Counted from the first letter of the stretch, positions 50,149-59,418 are shown. The stretch: 64,000 nt of DNA from JBDXHU01 sp039989475 (GCA_039989475.1 JBDXHU010000009.1:682001-746000), one strand, 5' to 3'. The notes: a model not told the origin generated them from the sequence alone. Program-made: numbers and translations.

Positions 50149-51729
50149 ATGCTCTTCAACTCGTTTGAATTTTTGCTGTTCCTGCCACTGGTGCTGCTCG
50201 GCTATCACGGCATTGTCATCCACTATGGCAATCGTGCATCGCTGTTGTTCCTGGCCTGCGCCTCGCTGTTCTTCTACGGTTGGTGGAAACCCGAATACCT
50301 CTGGATAATCCTCAGCTCGATTGTCTTTAATTACCTGGTGAGCCTGCTCCTGCTCAAGCAGGTCGCCAGCGGCAAAGACCACGCGCGCAGATTGCTGCTG
50401 GCCGGCGGGGTTGCCGGCAATCTGGCACTACTGGGCTTCTACAAATATGCCGGCCTCATGGTCACCGCGTTTAACAGCCTCAGCCCGGCGCAGTTTTCAG
50501 TTCCGGATATCGTGCTGCCGCTGGCGATTTCCTTCTTTACCTTCCAGCAGATTGCCTACCTGGTTGATATCAGCGCGGGCAAAACCCGGGGTGGCAATTT
50601 TCCCGACTACCTGGTGTTTGTAACCTTCTTCCCCCAGCTTATCGCCGGGCCGATCGTGCACCACGCTGAAATGATGCCCCAATTCCAAAGCCGCAACCGT
50701 CGGGGCATCAAACTTGAGGACCTGCAAATCGGCCTGTCACTGTTCGCCCTGGGCCTGGCCAAGAAAGTATTGCTGGCAGACAACCTGGCGCCCCTGGCTG
50801 ATGCTTCCTTCGCGCTGGCGGATGCGGGACAAAGCCAGGGCAGCGTGTCGGCATGGATGGGCGCCGGCGCCTACAGCCTGCAAATCTACTTCGACTTCTC
50901 CGGCTACACGGATATGGCACTGGGCCTGGGAAGAATGTTCGGTATCCGTTTGCCGCTCAACTTTTTCTCGCCTTACAAGGCGCGCAATATCATCGATTTC
51001 TGGCACCGCTGGCATATGACCCTGTCCCGCTTCCTGCGCGACTACCTCTACGTGCCGCTCGGGGGTAACCGACGCGGAAGACCCCGTCGCTACCTCAACC
51101 TGCTGCTTACCATGCTGCTGGGTGGACTCTGGCACGGCGCCGCCGTCACTTTCATTCTCTGGGGCGGGCTGCACGGCCTCTATCTCTGTATTAACCACGG
51201 CTGGCGCTGGTTACTGGGGCGGCTGCAATTGAGCTGGCTGGCCCATTACAGAAGCTACGGGCTGCTGTGCGGCCTGGTGACACTGCTGGCGGTGGTGCTG
51301 GCCTGGGTCGTATTTCGCGCCGAAACCTCTGCCGGCGCCTGGCGCATGTGGCAGGATATGTTCGCATTCAGCGGCGCAGAGGACCTGAAGATACTTTATC
51401 GACAGCGAGCTTCCGATTTCGACCTGCTGCTTAAAAGCCTGCTACCAGTCCATGTGCCACTCGGTGACATCTGGTACTTTAGCCTGGCCCAGGATGCCAT
51501 CTTGTTGCTGCTTGGCGGGCTACTCTGTCTCTGCCTGCCCAATTCGATAGAGCTGTTCAGGCACTACCATCCAAGCGTATCAGCCGTGCCGGAATTTAGC
51601 GGCTCAACTGCGACCAGCAGACTGGCATGGAAGCCCAGCCTGGCATGGGCCGCCGGCCTGGGGCTGCTGTTCTTTGCCAGCCTGATGTCCCTGGCCAGGG
51701 TCGCTCCTTTCCTGTATTTCCAGTTCTGA
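50149..51729 (+). CDS. MBOAT-family O-acyltransferase (AlgI-like), copy 1
   Basis: 526 residues, polytopic. FLLFLPLVLLGYHGIVIHYG, SLFFYGWWKPEYLWIIL, the AlgI-type block SFFTFQQIAYLVD, FVTFFPQLIAGPIVHHAEMM, DFSGYTDMALGLGRMFGIRL and the catalytic-His region LLGGLWHGAAVTFILWGGLH. These match membrane-bound O-acyltransferases such as AlgI, which pass acetyl groups across the inner membrane for acetylation of exopolysaccharides or cell wall. It is followed after three bases by a predicted SGNH-type partner, as algI is by algJ. A second such pair begins at 62500. Confidence 0.9.
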   Translation: MLFNSFEFLLFLPLVLLGYHGIVIHYGNRASLLFLACASLFFYGWWKPEYLWIILSSIVFNYLVSLLLLKQVASGKDHARRLLLAGGVAGNLALLGFYKYAGLMVTAFNSLSPAQFSVPDIVLPLAISFFTFQQIAYLVDISAGKTRGGNFPDYLVFVTFFPQLIAGPIVHHAEMMPQFQSRNRRGIKLEDLQIGLSLFALGLAKKVLLADNLAPLADASFALADAGQSQGSVSAWMGAGAYSLQIYFDFSGYTDMALGLGRMFGIRLPLNFFSPYKARNIIDFWHRWHMTLSRFLRDYLYVPLGGNRRGRPRRYLNLLLTMLLGGLWHGAAVTFILWGGLHGLYLCINHGWRWLLGRLQLSWLAHYRSYGLLCGLVTLLAVVLAWVVFRAETSAGAWRMWQDMFAFSGAEDLKILYRQRASDFDLLLKSLLPVHVPLGDIWYFSLAQDAILLLLGGLLCLCLPNSIELFRHYHPSVSAVPEFSGSTATSRLAWKPSLAWAAGLGLLFFASLMSLARVAPFLYFQF

Positions 51730-51732
51730 ATC

Positions 51733-52926
51733 ATGCGACGCTACCTCACCTGCTTTTTCGCCATCTTCCTGCTGCTGTCAGTGGCCGTGTTGTTTTTGAA
51801 CTACCGGGTCGACCCATTTGGGGCCTGGCGGACGCACGACAAACCCCTCAGCGTTTTCAGTATCGGCAATGTCAGCTACGCCCGCCTGGCCAAGGCCCAC
51901 TGGATTGCCCAGCAACAGTCAGACCTGGTAGTACTGGGTAACTCCCACGCGGTAAGCGCATTCCAGGCCGATCAGTTACGCAGACACCTGGATGCCAGCA
52001 CGCCTTTTAACCTGGCCCTGCTGGGTACCTCGCTGTCGGAAATGACACGCAATATGCGCCACGCCTACTACGCCAGCGGTGCTCGCCGCTTCCTGGTCGT
52101 GGTCGATTTGCTCAACTTTCGGGATCACACCACCGCCCGCGGCAATGAGTTCACGGTCGCCCTGGCACTGGATGACTCGCTGGGCAGTCGCTATTTTGCG
52201 GCGCGAAACTTCGCCGCCACCACCTATTCCTGGGCGGCCACCACCCGCAGTCTGCTGGCGCTGCGCGCGGGTTACCTGGATAGCAATACGGCCGAGGGCT
52301 TTGTTAAGAACTGCAAGAATGAAATCCAGGGCGGACCCCTGTCACGACTGGTCAGCTCGGCCCAGGCACGCCGTGACATGTTTCAAAGCACCGACTACCT
52401 GGGCACTGGAGATAGCACAGCCTGGCGAGAGCCACTGGGTGAACTCATGGCGTTTATTGCTCAGCAGCAGCTCGATGTCACCTTTCTGGTGCCACCTTTC
52501 CACCTGAGCTATTACTATGCGCTGGATGCCTCCGGGGCCTGGGACAAGCACCAGCAGATGCTGCAACTACTGGTGGAGAGTATTGTTGCGGCCGGGGTGG
52601 AGCAACACACGCATTTGGTGGATTTCACGGCCTTTAACCGCTACACGGGCGAGTTCCATAGCGATCCCCGCGCCCGGCTTGATTACTGGCTGGATGCGGA
52701 CCACTTTAACTGCGCTATGGCTGAGCTGATCATTGCGAGAACCGCGCAGTTGATAAACCCGGCCGGGCAAATAGCGCCGGAGTCGGAAGCCCGGCTGGGA
52801 GCCAGGGTTACTGCGGCAAACCTGGCCGAGCATCAGCGCCGGCTTAACCATGAGTTACAGGCCTGGAAAGCGGCCAACCCGGAGGCGCACGCCTGGCTCT
52901 CCAGGCGAATACAGCCCCTGCCCTGA
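51733..52926 (+). CDS. Membrane-anchored SGNH-type protein, AlgJ/AlgX-like role
   Basis: 397 residues with an N-terminal signal anchor (FFAIFLLLSVAVLFLNYRV) and an SGNH-hydrolase-like core: DLVVLGNSHAVSAFQADQ (the GNSH block, Ser71, at about 67-84), FLVVVDLLNFRDH and a late DADHFN segment with the Asp-His pair. The likely job is periplasmic transfer of the acetyl group delivered by the MBOAT protein encoded three bases upstream. The assignment is by context and motif; a lipase role is the alternative. Confidence 0.75.
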   Translation: MRRYLTCFFAIFLLLSVAVLFLNYRVDPFGAWRTHDKPLSVFSIGNVSYARLAKAHWIAQQQSDLVVLGNSHAVSAFQADQLRRHLDASTPFNLALLGTSLSEMTRNMRHAYYASGARRFLVVVDLLNFRDHTTARGNEFTVALALDDSLGSRYFAARNFAATTYSWAATTRSLLALRAGYLDSNTAEGFVKNCKNEIQGGPLSRLVSSAQARRDMFQSTDYLGTGDSTAWREPLGELMAFIAQQQLDVTFLVPPFHLSYYYALDASGAWDKHQQMLQLLVESIVAAGVEQHTHLVDFTAFNRYTGEFHSDPRARLDYWLDADHFNCAMAELIIARTAQLINPAGQIAPESEARLGARVTAANLAEHQRRLNHELQAWKAANPEAHAWLSRRIQPLP

Positions 52927-53011
52927 ATTGCTGCCGGCGCCAGTTTCCAATAGTATTCCCGCTGGCCCCGGCTTGTTCAAAATGCCGGGCAGTAATAGAC
53001 TTGATTGTTCA

Positions 53012-53029
53012 AACTAATAAGCATTAGTT
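53012..53029. promoter_or_regulatory. 18-bp inverted repeat before rsxA
   Basis: AACTAAT, AAGC, ATTAGTT: perfect 7-bp arms ending ten bases before the rsxA ATG. It could be an operator covering the ribosome-binding region or transcription start. Confidence 0.45.
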
Positions 53030-53039
53030 AAGCGACCCT

Positions 53040-53618
53040 ATGCTGGCGGATTATTCTATTCTTTTGATCGGGGCCATCCTGGTCAATAACTTCGTGCTGG
53101 TCCAGTTCCTGGGCCTGTGCCCTTTCATGGGCGTGTCGAACAAACTCGAAAGCGCCATGGGCATGTCCATGGCCACCACCTTCGTGCTCACCCTGGCTTC
53201 CGCTTGCAGCTACCTGACCTATAACTACCTGTTGCAGCCACTGGGGCTGGGCTACCTGAAAACCATTTCCTTCATCCTGGTAATTGCCGTGGTCGTGCAA
53301 TTCACCGAGATGGTGGTGCGTAAATCCAGCCCTCTCCTGCACCGGGTACTGGGGGTTTACCTGCCCCTGATCACCACCAATTGCGCGGTACTGGGTGTAG
53401 CCCTGCTCAACATCAACAAGGAACACAACTTACTGCAGTCGCTGTTCTATGGCTTTGGCGCCGCACTGGGTTTCTCCCTGGTGCTGGTGCTGTTTGCCGC
53501 CATGCGCGAGCGCCTGGCGGTAGCCGACGTTCCGGTGCCCTTCCAGGGCGCGGCCGTAGGCATGATTACCGCCGGCTTGATGTCGCTGGCCTTCATGGGT
53601 TTCGCGGGACTGGTATGA
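53040..53618 (+). CDS. rsxA: Rnf/Rsx electron transport subunit A
   Basis: 192 residues, six membrane helices: ILLIGAILVNNFVLVQFLGL, CPFMGVSNKLESAMGMSMA, YLPLITTNCAVLGVALLN and a C-terminal GLMSLAFMGFAG. The ITTNC segment holds the Cys shared with subunit E that ligates the intramembrane 2Fe-2S cluster in NQR/RNF complexes. The complex couples ferredoxin and NAD(H) oxidation-reduction to ion movement, or in enteric bacteria keeps SoxR reduced. It is first in rsxABCDGE, with an 18-bp dyad just upstream. Confidence 0.95.
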   Translation: MLADYSILLIGAILVNNFVLVQFLGLCPFMGVSNKLESAMGMSMATTFVLTLASACSYLTYNYLLQPLGLGYLKTISFILVIAVVVQFTEMVVRKSSPLLHRVLGVYLPLITTNCAVLGVALLNINKEHNLLQSLFYGFGAALGFSLVLVLFAAMRERLAVADVPVPFQGAAVGMITAGLMSLAFMGFAGLV

Positions 53619-53625
53619 GCCTGTT

Positions 53626-54234
53626 TTGTACGAATTAATCGCCCAGTTCCCCTTCGTTGCCGCCATGGTGGCCCTGGTCAGCCTGGGCGCCGTGTTCGGC
53701 GCGCTGCTGGGCTTTGCCGCGGAGAAGTTCAAAACCGAGGGCAATCCCATTGTTGACCAAATCAACGAGGTGTTGCCGCAAACCCAGTGTGGCCAATGCG
53801 GATTCCCCGGCTGTCGCCCCTACGCCGAGGCCATTGCCGGTGGAGAGGCCATCAATCGCTGCCCACCCGGCGGCGAGGCTGGTATTGCGGCGCTTGCAGA
53901 CCTGCTGGACCTGGAAATTATTCCGCTCGATGATGAGCACGGGGAGGAGAAAGAGCTCAGCGTGGTAGCGCACATCCGTGAGGATGAGTGCATAGGCTGC
54001 ACCAAGTGCATCCAGGCCTGCCCGGTAGACGCCATACTCGGCGCGGCCAAGCATATGCACACGGTAATCGTCAGCGAGTGCACCGGTTGTGACCTCTGTG
54101 TCGAGCCCTGCCCAGTGGACTGCATCGACCTGCTCAGCGAAGAAATTACCCTGAAAACCTGGCACTGGGACCTACCCACCAGCGACGTCATTGCCAGCGA
54201 CCGGGATGCATCGGCGCAGGAGCAGGCGGCGTGA
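53626..54234 (+). CDS. rsxB: Rnf/Rsx electron transport subunit B
   Basis: 202 residues: an N-terminal membrane anchor (FPFVAAMVALVSLGAVFGA), a 4Fe-4S domain (TQCGQCGFPGCRPYAEAI) and two ferredoxin clusters (CIGCTKCIQACPVDAI and CTGCDLCVEPCPVDCI). It relays electrons in the Rnf complex. The start is a TTG (53626) seven bases after the rsxA stop; no in-frame ATG precedes the anchor, and the ATG at 53615 is in another frame and stops after seven codons. The stop overlaps the rsxC GTG. Confidence 0.93.
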   Translation: MYELIAQFPFVAAMVALVSLGAVFGALLGFAAEKFKTEGNPIVDQINEVLPQTQCGQCGFPGCRPYAEAIAGGEAINRCPPGGEAGIAALADLLDLEIIPLDDEHGEEKELSVVAHIREDECIGCTKCIQACPVDAILGAAKHMHTVIVSECTGCDLCVEPCPVDCIDLLSEEITLKTWHWDLPTSDVIASDRDASAQEQAA

Positions 54235-56144
54235 GGAAGATATGGGACTTCCACGGCGGTGTGCACCCGGCGGAGAATAAACTGCAGTCCCTGCAGTGCG
54301 ACATCAGCAGCGCCGGCATACCCCCACAGCTGACGTTTCCCTTGTCACAGCACATCGGCGCTCCCGCCGAACCCATTGTTGAGGTGGGTGAGAAGGTGCG
54401 CAAGGGCCAGAAGATTGCCGAGGCCAGGGGCTTCATCAGCGTACCGGTGCACGCCTCTACTTCCGGTACCATCAGCGCCATAGAAGACCGGCTGATTGCG
54501 CACGCCTCCGGACTATCAGCACCCTGCATCGTGCTGGACAGTGATGGCCAGGATGAGTGGATCAGCCACCAGGGAACAGAGGACTACAGCAAACTGGAAA
54601 AAGCTGAGCTGCTGAAGATCATCCGCGACGCCGGTATCGCCGGAATGGGTGGCGCCGGCTTCCCCACGGCGGTGAAACTGGCAGTAAATCCCGACGCCCA
54701 CAAGATCCAGACCCTGATAATCAATGGCACCGAGTGTGAACCCTATATCACCGCCGACGATGTGCTGATGCGTGAGCGCGCCGCCGATATCATCGCCGGC
54801 GCCGAGATATTGCGACACATCCTCAACCCCGACGAGGTATTGATCGGCGTCGAGGATAACAAGGGTGCCGCGGCGGCTGCGCTTAAAGGCGCGGTCCGCA
54901 ACTCTGGCAGTAGTGTTGAAATCGTCACCTTCCCCACCAAGTACCCCTCCGGTGGTGAAAAGCAATTGATCGAAATTCTCACCGGCAAACAGGTGCCCAG
55001 CGGCGGCTTGCCCTCGGAACTTGGCATTGTTTGCCAGAATGTTGGCTCCGTGGTCGCCATCTACCGCGCCGTGGTTCACGGTGAGCCGCTGATATCTCGC
55101 ATTACCACGGTCACCGGCGCCGCCGTGGCGCAAGCGCAAAATTTCGAGGTGCTGCTGGGCAGCCCCATGAGCTATCTCTTGCAGCTGGCCGGGTTCCAGC
55201 CCGAGCGGTGCGCGCGCCTGGTTATGGGTGGCCCCATGATGGGCTTCACCGTGGCCGACCACGAGGTTCCGGTGGTCAAGACCACGAACTGCCTGCTGGC
55301 ACCCACTGCAGAGGAACTGCCGGCACCCGACCCAGCCCAGGCCTGTATACGCTGCGGCCTGTGTGCCGAGGCCTGCCCCGCCAGCCTGTTGCCACAGCAA
55401 CTGTATTGGTTCGCTCGCAGCAGAGAGTATGAAAAGCTGGCCGCGCACAACCTGTTCGACTGTATCGAGTGTGGCGCCTGCTCCTACGCCTGTCCCAGTC
55501 ATATCCCCCTGGTTCAGTATTACCGCGCCGGCAAGGCGGAAGTGACGCAAATGCGCCATGACCAGGCCAAATCTGAACACTCTCGAACCCGCTTTGAAGC
55601 GCGCCAGGAGCGATTGGAACGGGACGCGGCGGCGAAGGAAGCCCAACGCGCGGCGCGTAAGCAGGCCGCGGAAGAGCGTGCACGACAGGCCGCCAGCGAG
55701 GGTCAGGAAGATGCCGATCCTATCCAGGCGGCGATAGAGCGCGCCCAGGCCAAGAAAGCCGCCAGCCAGGCCAGCGTTGATGGAGAAGCCGGGCCTAAGA
55801 CAGAGACAAGCCAGGCAGCAGACACTGAGCAGGCAGCTACGACCCAAGCGGACACAGCCCAACCGGATGCGGCCCAACCGGATGCGGCCCAGCTAGCGAT
55901 TGAGCGCGCCCGTGCAGCACGGGCGGAATCGGCGGAGCAATCACCCCTGGAGAAAGCCAACAGCAAGCTGCAGCGACTGCAGGAGCGACAGGCTAAGAGT
56001 GAAGCCAAGTTGCAGCAAAGTCGCGAGGACGGCGCTGCCGAAAACATAATCGAGGCCCTGGAGTCCGCGCTGGAAAAACTGGCACCCAAGATTGCCGCCG
56101 CCGAGCAGGAACTCAAGGCGCTGCAAGAAGAGAGCGAGGGCTGA
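54231..56144 (+). CDS. rsxC: Rnf/Rsx electron transport subunit C
   Basis: 637 residues. The N-terminal RnfC domain has KIWDFHGGVHPAENK and GAPAEPIVEVGEKVRKGQKI. The flavin/NADH-binding part is DAGIAGMGGAGFPTAVKL and INGTECEPYITADD. Two 4Fe-4S motifs follow (CIRCGLCAEACPASL and CIECGACSYACPSHIP). After about residue 440 there is a long charged, Ala/Gln/Glu-rich helical tail with tandem units (AQPDAAQPDAAQ; IERARAARAES), as in gammaproteobacterial RsxC. The GTG start overlaps the rsxB stop (GTGA). Confidence 0.94.
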   Translation: MRKIWDFHGGVHPAENKLQSLQCDISSAGIPPQLTFPLSQHIGAPAEPIVEVGEKVRKGQKIAEARGFISVPVHASTSGTISAIEDRLIAHASGLSAPCIVLDSDGQDEWISHQGTEDYSKLEKAELLKIIRDAGIAGMGGAGFPTAVKLAVNPDAHKIQTLIINGTECEPYITADDVLMRERAADIIAGAEILRHILNPDEVLIGVEDNKGAAAAALKGAVRNSGSSVEIVTFPTKYPSGGEKQLIEILTGKQVPSGGLPSELGIVCQNVGSVVAIYRAVVHGEPLISRITTVTGAAVAQAQNFEVLLGSPMSYLLQLAGFQPERCARLVMGGPMMGFTVADHEVPVVKTTNCLLAPTAEELPAPDPAQACIRCGLCAEACPASLLPQQLYWFARSREYEKLAAHNLFDCIECGACSYACPSHIPLVQYYRAGKAEVTQMRHDQAKSEHSRTRFEARQERLERDAAAKEAQRAARKQAAEERARQAASEGQEDADPIQAAIERAQAKKAASQASVDGEAGPKTETSQAADTEQAATTQADTAQPDAAQPDAAQLAIERARAARAESAEQSPLEKANSKLQRLQERQAKSEAKLQQSREDGAAENIIEALESALEKLAPKIAAAEQELKALQEESEG

Positions 56145-56146
56145 GT

Positions 56147-57187
56147 ATGGCGTTGATGCAAGTCAGCTCACCGCATGCGCACGGGCCGCTGAGCACCCCC
56201 ACGGTCATGCGCACCGTATTGCTGGCGACCCTGCCCGGGGTCATCGCCCTGACCTATTTCTTTGGTTTCGGAACCCTGGTCAATATCGCCTGGGCCTGCC
56301 TGGTGGCGCTGGGCTGTGAAGCCCTGGCCCTGAAATTACGCAATCGACCCCTGGGGTTCTATCTCAATGATGCCAGCGCCCTGGTCACGGCGACGCTGCT
56401 GGGCATCGCCATGCCGCCCTATGCACCCTGGTGGCTAATCCTGGTTGGCGTGGCTTTTGCCATACTGATCGCCAAACATCTTTACGGTGGACTCGGCTAC
56501 AACCCTTTCAACCCGGCCATGGTTGGTTACGTGGTGCTGCTGATCTCCTTCCCGATACAAATGACCGCCTGGGCCGCACCCGTCGGCATCAATGCCAACA
56601 ATCCCCCGGGCTTGCTGCAAGCGCTGCAGCTGTGCTTCGCACCGGGCAGTATCGACGCGATGACCATGGCGACACCGCTGGACCTGCTCAAGCAGAACAA
56701 CGGTCTGCTGCTTGAGGACTTATGGCGACAAAACCCGCAATTCGGGCGCTGGTCCGGGATCGGCTGGGAGTGGGCTAACCTGGGCTTCCTGGCCGGCGGC
56801 GGCTACCTCTTGTACAAGCGCATTTTCACCTGGCATGCCCCGGTGGCCATGCTCGCCAGCCTGTCGCTGATGGCGGCCCTGTTTTACGACGGCGGCAGCT
56901 CTGCCAGCACCGGATCTCCCCTGTTTCACCTGCTCAGCGGCGGCACCATGCTCGGTGCCTTCTTCATCATCACAGACCCGGTATCCTCCGCCGTCTCCAA
57001 TCGCGGCCGATTGATATTCGGTGCGGCCATAGGCGTGTTGATTTTCCTCATTCGCAGCTACGGCAATTACCCGGATGCGGTCGCCTTTGCCGTGTTGATC
57101 ATGAATTTTGCCGCGCCGTTTATTGACTACTACACCCAGCCCAGGACCTATGGCCACGGTCGCCAGCACGAGGAGCAGGATTCATGA
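56147..57187 (+). CDS. rsxD: Rnf/Rsx electron transport subunit D
   Basis: 346 residues with about nine membrane helices: SPHAHGPLSTPTVMRTVLLA at the start, LNDASALVTATLLGIAMPPY, GYNPFNPAMVGYVVLLISFP, and the flavin-site region STGSPLFHLLSGGTMLGAFF, then ITDPVSSAVSNRGRLIFG. It carries covalently bound FMN in relatives. It starts two bases after rsxC and its stop overlaps rsxG (ATGA). Confidence 0.95.
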   Translation: MALMQVSSPHAHGPLSTPTVMRTVLLATLPGVIALTYFFGFGTLVNIAWACLVALGCEALALKLRNRPLGFYLNDASALVTATLLGIAMPPYAPWWLILVGVAFAILIAKHLYGGLGYNPFNPAMVGYVVLLISFPIQMTAWAAPVGINANNPPGLLQALQLCFAPGSIDAMTMATPLDLLKQNNGLLLEDLWRQNPQFGRWSGIGWEWANLGFLAGGGYLLYKRIFTWHAPVAMLASLSLMAALFYDGGSSASTGSPLFHLLSGGTMLGAFFIITDPVSSAVSNRGRLIFGAAIGVLIFLIRSYGNYPDAVAFAVLIMNFAAPFIDYYTQPRTYGHGRQHEEQDS

Positions 57188-57834
57188 TCAGCTCCTCCAT
57201 CAGTCGCAACAGCATACTGCTGGCCGGCTTTGCGGTTCTGACCACGGCGCTCATCGCGGGCACTTTCCTCGGCACCAAGGAGCGGATTGCCGAGGCCCAG
57301 CGCCAGGCAGAGCAACGGGCGCTGCTGGAAATCGTACCCGCGAGCCGGCACGACAATTCCATGCTGGACGACACCCTGCCGGTTGGCCCGGATGCGAGCG
57401 GCCTGGGACTGCGCCGCGACAAGCGTATTTATATTGCCCGCCAGGACGGGGAAATCGTGGCCATCATCCTTCCAGCGACCGCACCGGACGCCTACAGCGG
57501 CGATGTCGACCTGATCGTCGGGATTAACCTCGATGGCAGCGTGGCGGGAGTGCGGGCCCTGAACCACCGTGAGACACCGGGTCTGGGTGACAAGGTGGAC
57601 ATCAAGAAGTCTGACTGGGTGCTGGGTTTCAACGGGCGCTCACTGGAAAACCCGAAACCCGAGCGCTGGGCGGTGAAGAAAGACAAGGGCGTGTTCGACC
57701 AGTTTACCGGCGCCACCATCACCCCGCGGGCGGTCACTGCGGCGGTGAAGCGCAGCCTGCAGTATTTTGAAGCCAACCGGGCTATATTGCTGGAGCAGGA
57801 ACCGGCTCCCGGCGAGGAGAACAACAGTGGCTGA
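57184..57834 (+). CDS. rsxG: Rnf/Rsx electron transport subunit G
   Basis: 216 residues: an N-terminal membrane anchor (SILLAGFAVLTTALIAGTFL) and a periplasmic FMN-binding domain with the FMN attachment motif FTGATITPRAV (Thr flavinylated by the Apbe-type reaction in relatives) and HRETPGLGDKVDIKKSDWV. It passes electrons within the Rnf complex. Its stop lies inside the rsxE start (overlap of eight bases). Confidence 0.95.
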   Translation: MISSSISRNSILLAGFAVLTTALIAGTFLGTKERIAEAQRQAEQRALLEIVPASRHDNSMLDDTLPVGPDASGLGLRRDKRIYIARQDGEIVAIILPATAPDAYSGDVDLIVGINLDGSVAGVRALNHRETPGLGDKVDIKKSDWVLGFNGRSLENPKPERWAVKKDKGVFDQFTGATITPRAVTAAVKRSLQYFEANRAILLEQEPAPGEENNSG

Positions 57835-58540
57835 CACCAGTTATCGCGAGTTATCGATCAACGGTTTGTGGAAGAATAACCCGGCCATCGTGCAACTGCT
57901 GGGCCTGTGCCCGCTGCTGGCGGTGACCGGCTCCGTGGTCAACGCGATTGGCCTGGGCCTGGCCACTGTGTTCGTGTTGATAGCCTCCAATACCTCGGTC
58001 TCACTGATTCGCAATATTGTCTCTGATGCCGTCAGGCTGCCTGCATTTGTCATGATCATCGCCGCCGCTGTGACCTGTATTGAGTTGCTGATGCAGGCCT
58101 TCGCCTATGAGCTCTACCAGATTCTCGGCATTTTCCTGCCCCTGATTACCACCAACTGCGTCATCCTCGGCCGTGCCGATGGCTTCGCCAGCAGAAACCC
58201 GGTACTGCCAGCCCTGTACGACGGTTTCATCATGGGGGCGGGCTTTATGCTGGTGCTAGTGGTGCTGGGAGCCTTGCGGGAATTGGCGGGAACCGGCGCC
58301 CTGTTTGGCAATATGGACTTGTTGTTCGGGCCGGGGGCGGCGAACTGGCAGCTGGTGCTGGTTGCTGATTACCAGGAATTCCTGCTGGCGATACTGCCAC
58401 CGGGCGCCTTCATATTCACCGGGCTTATCATTGCACTGAAAAACCTGATTGATGCGCAGCTGCAGGCACGCGAGGATGCGCTCAAGGAAAAACCGGTCAA
58501 GGGTTCGAAACGGGTTCGGGTTACCGGCACGATCAGCTAG
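57827..58540 (+). CDS. rsxE: Rnf/Rsx electron transport subunit E
   Basis: 237 residues from a GTG (57827) that overlaps the rsxG stop; the frame opens 20 codons earlier within rsxG. Six membrane helices, with NPAIVQLLGLCPLLAVTGSV and IFLPLITTNCVILGRADGFA (cluster Cys). It is the last gene of rsxABCDGE; the nth gene that follows in E. coli is absent. A hairpin overlaps the stop. Confidence 0.94.
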   Translation: MADTSYRELSINGLWKNNPAIVQLLGLCPLLAVTGSVVNAIGLGLATVFVLIASNTSVSLIRNIVSDAVRLPAFVMIIAAAVTCIELLMQAFAYELYQILGIFLPLITTNCVILGRADGFASRNPVLPALYDGFIMGAGFMLVLVVLGALRELAGTGALFGNMDLLFGPGAANWQLVLVADYQEFLLAILPPGAFIFTGLIIALKNLIDAQLQAREDALKEKPVKGSKRVRVTGTIS

Positions 58541-58547
58541 TGCCGGT
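58523..58547 (+). terminator. Hairpin at the end of the rsx operon
   Basis: ACCGGCAC (58523-58530) and GTGCCGGT (58540-58547) form a perfect 8-bp stem around the rsxE stop codon. T-poor after the stem, so it may act as a 3' end or be Rho-assisted. Confidence 0.45.
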
Positions 58548-58555
58548 TCAGCTCT

Positions 58556-58954
58556 TTAGCTCTTTAGCAGGGCCAGGGTCTGCAGGATTTCATCAACCGC
58601 CGCCGCGTCCAGGCCACTGTTCTCCCGATCACAACAATAGGTCACAAATAACAGTACCGGGCCTGCTGCCAGGTACCACTCGCGCACGGCTTCATCATCT
58701 TCGTTGTAGTCACAACAGACACCGCTGAAGTCGCCGGCTGTCGCCGCCTGCCAGTCCAGGGAGGCCTCGCCATTATCGCGCGCAATAGCAGCCACTTCCG
58801 CGCCCTCGAAGCTGCCCTGCTCCTTGTGCAGGGTTGAGATCTCGATGTTGCCCACGTCATCGCGATCCCCAATGACAATGCTGTCCTCGTCCTGGTCGGC
58901 CCACCACTCCGGGGGCACACCAATACACCACCACTCGGTTTCCAGCACATTCAC
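58556..58954 (-). CDS. Acidic protein of unknown function next to rimI
   Basis: 132 residues, strongly acidic, starting MNVLETEWWCIGVPPEWWAD with paired Trp. The middle has a Cys pair (GVCCDYNEDDE), later YCCDRENSG. No signal or membrane segment. Its start overlaps the rimI stop by four bases (ATGA), so it is translated with rimI. No family recognised; the layout resembles small immunity or DUF3805-like proteins, but I cannot confirm this. Confidence 0.65.
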   Translation of the reverse strand: MNVLETEWWCIGVPPEWWADQDEDSIVIGDRDDVGNIEISTLHKEQGSFEGAEVAAIARDNGEASLDWQAATAGDFSGVCCDYNEDDEAVREWYLAAGPVLLFVTYCCDRENSGLDAAAVDEILQTLALLKS

Positions 58955-59418
58955 AGAGATTCACTCACTTGGCATGACATCAATAACCCATCCTCCCGGC
59001 CTGATGGAGTGGGATAATAGTCCTTGCGCCGCCCATCGTCGACAAAACCGTGCTTGCGATACAGTGCGATGGCCGCCGCATTGCTTTCCCGCACTTCCAA
59101 CAGGCAGCGCGCCAGACCCCGCTCACGCAGTTCCTGCAACAGCGCGGACATCAGGCAGCCGCCATGACCGTGACCCTGCTGCCCGGGCCGCACGGCAACA
59201 TTCATCAGCGTGGCTTCATCCAGTACCCATTGGAAAATGGCGAAACCCAGCAACTCCCCCGCCGCCGACTCCAGTACCAGGCTATGCGTGTTATCGCTAA
59301 CACTGCTGTTAAGCAGCTGGGACAGGCTCCAGGGGCTGATTGCCGCCTGCTGTTCAATTTCAGACACACACTGAATATCGGAGGCCAGAGCCGGGCGCAC
59401 CCGAACCGTCTCAGCCAC
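58951..59418 (-). CDS. rimI: Ribosomal protein S18 alanine N-acetyltransferase
   Basis: 155 residues, GNAT fold: RPALASDIQCVSEIEQQAAI, the RimI-type PWSLSQLLNS, LMNVAVRPGQQGHGHGGCLM with the acetyl-CoA loop and VRESNAAAIALYRKHGFVDD, then RRKDYYPTPSGREDGLLM. It acetylates the N-terminal Ala of ribosomal protein S18. It overlaps the upstream holD-like gene by eight bases, the same order as holD-rimI of E. coli. Confidence 0.92.
   Translation of the reverse strand: MAETVRVRPALASDIQCVSEIEQQAAISPWSLSQLLNSSVSDNTHSLVLESAAGELLGFAIFQWVLDEATLMNVAVRPGQQGHGHGGCLMSALLQELRERGLARCLLEVRESNAAAIALYRKHGFVDDGRRKDYYPTPSGREDGLLMSCQVSESL

Noticed and set aside
53601..53640. Frameshift at the start of rsxB
   Set aside because: The ATG in another frame looked suggestive, but a TTG at 53626 gives the full membrane anchor and an intact protein, so no frameshift is needed.
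54516..55877. 453-codon minus-strand open frame
   Set aside because: Antisense shadow of rsxC; no family resemblance.
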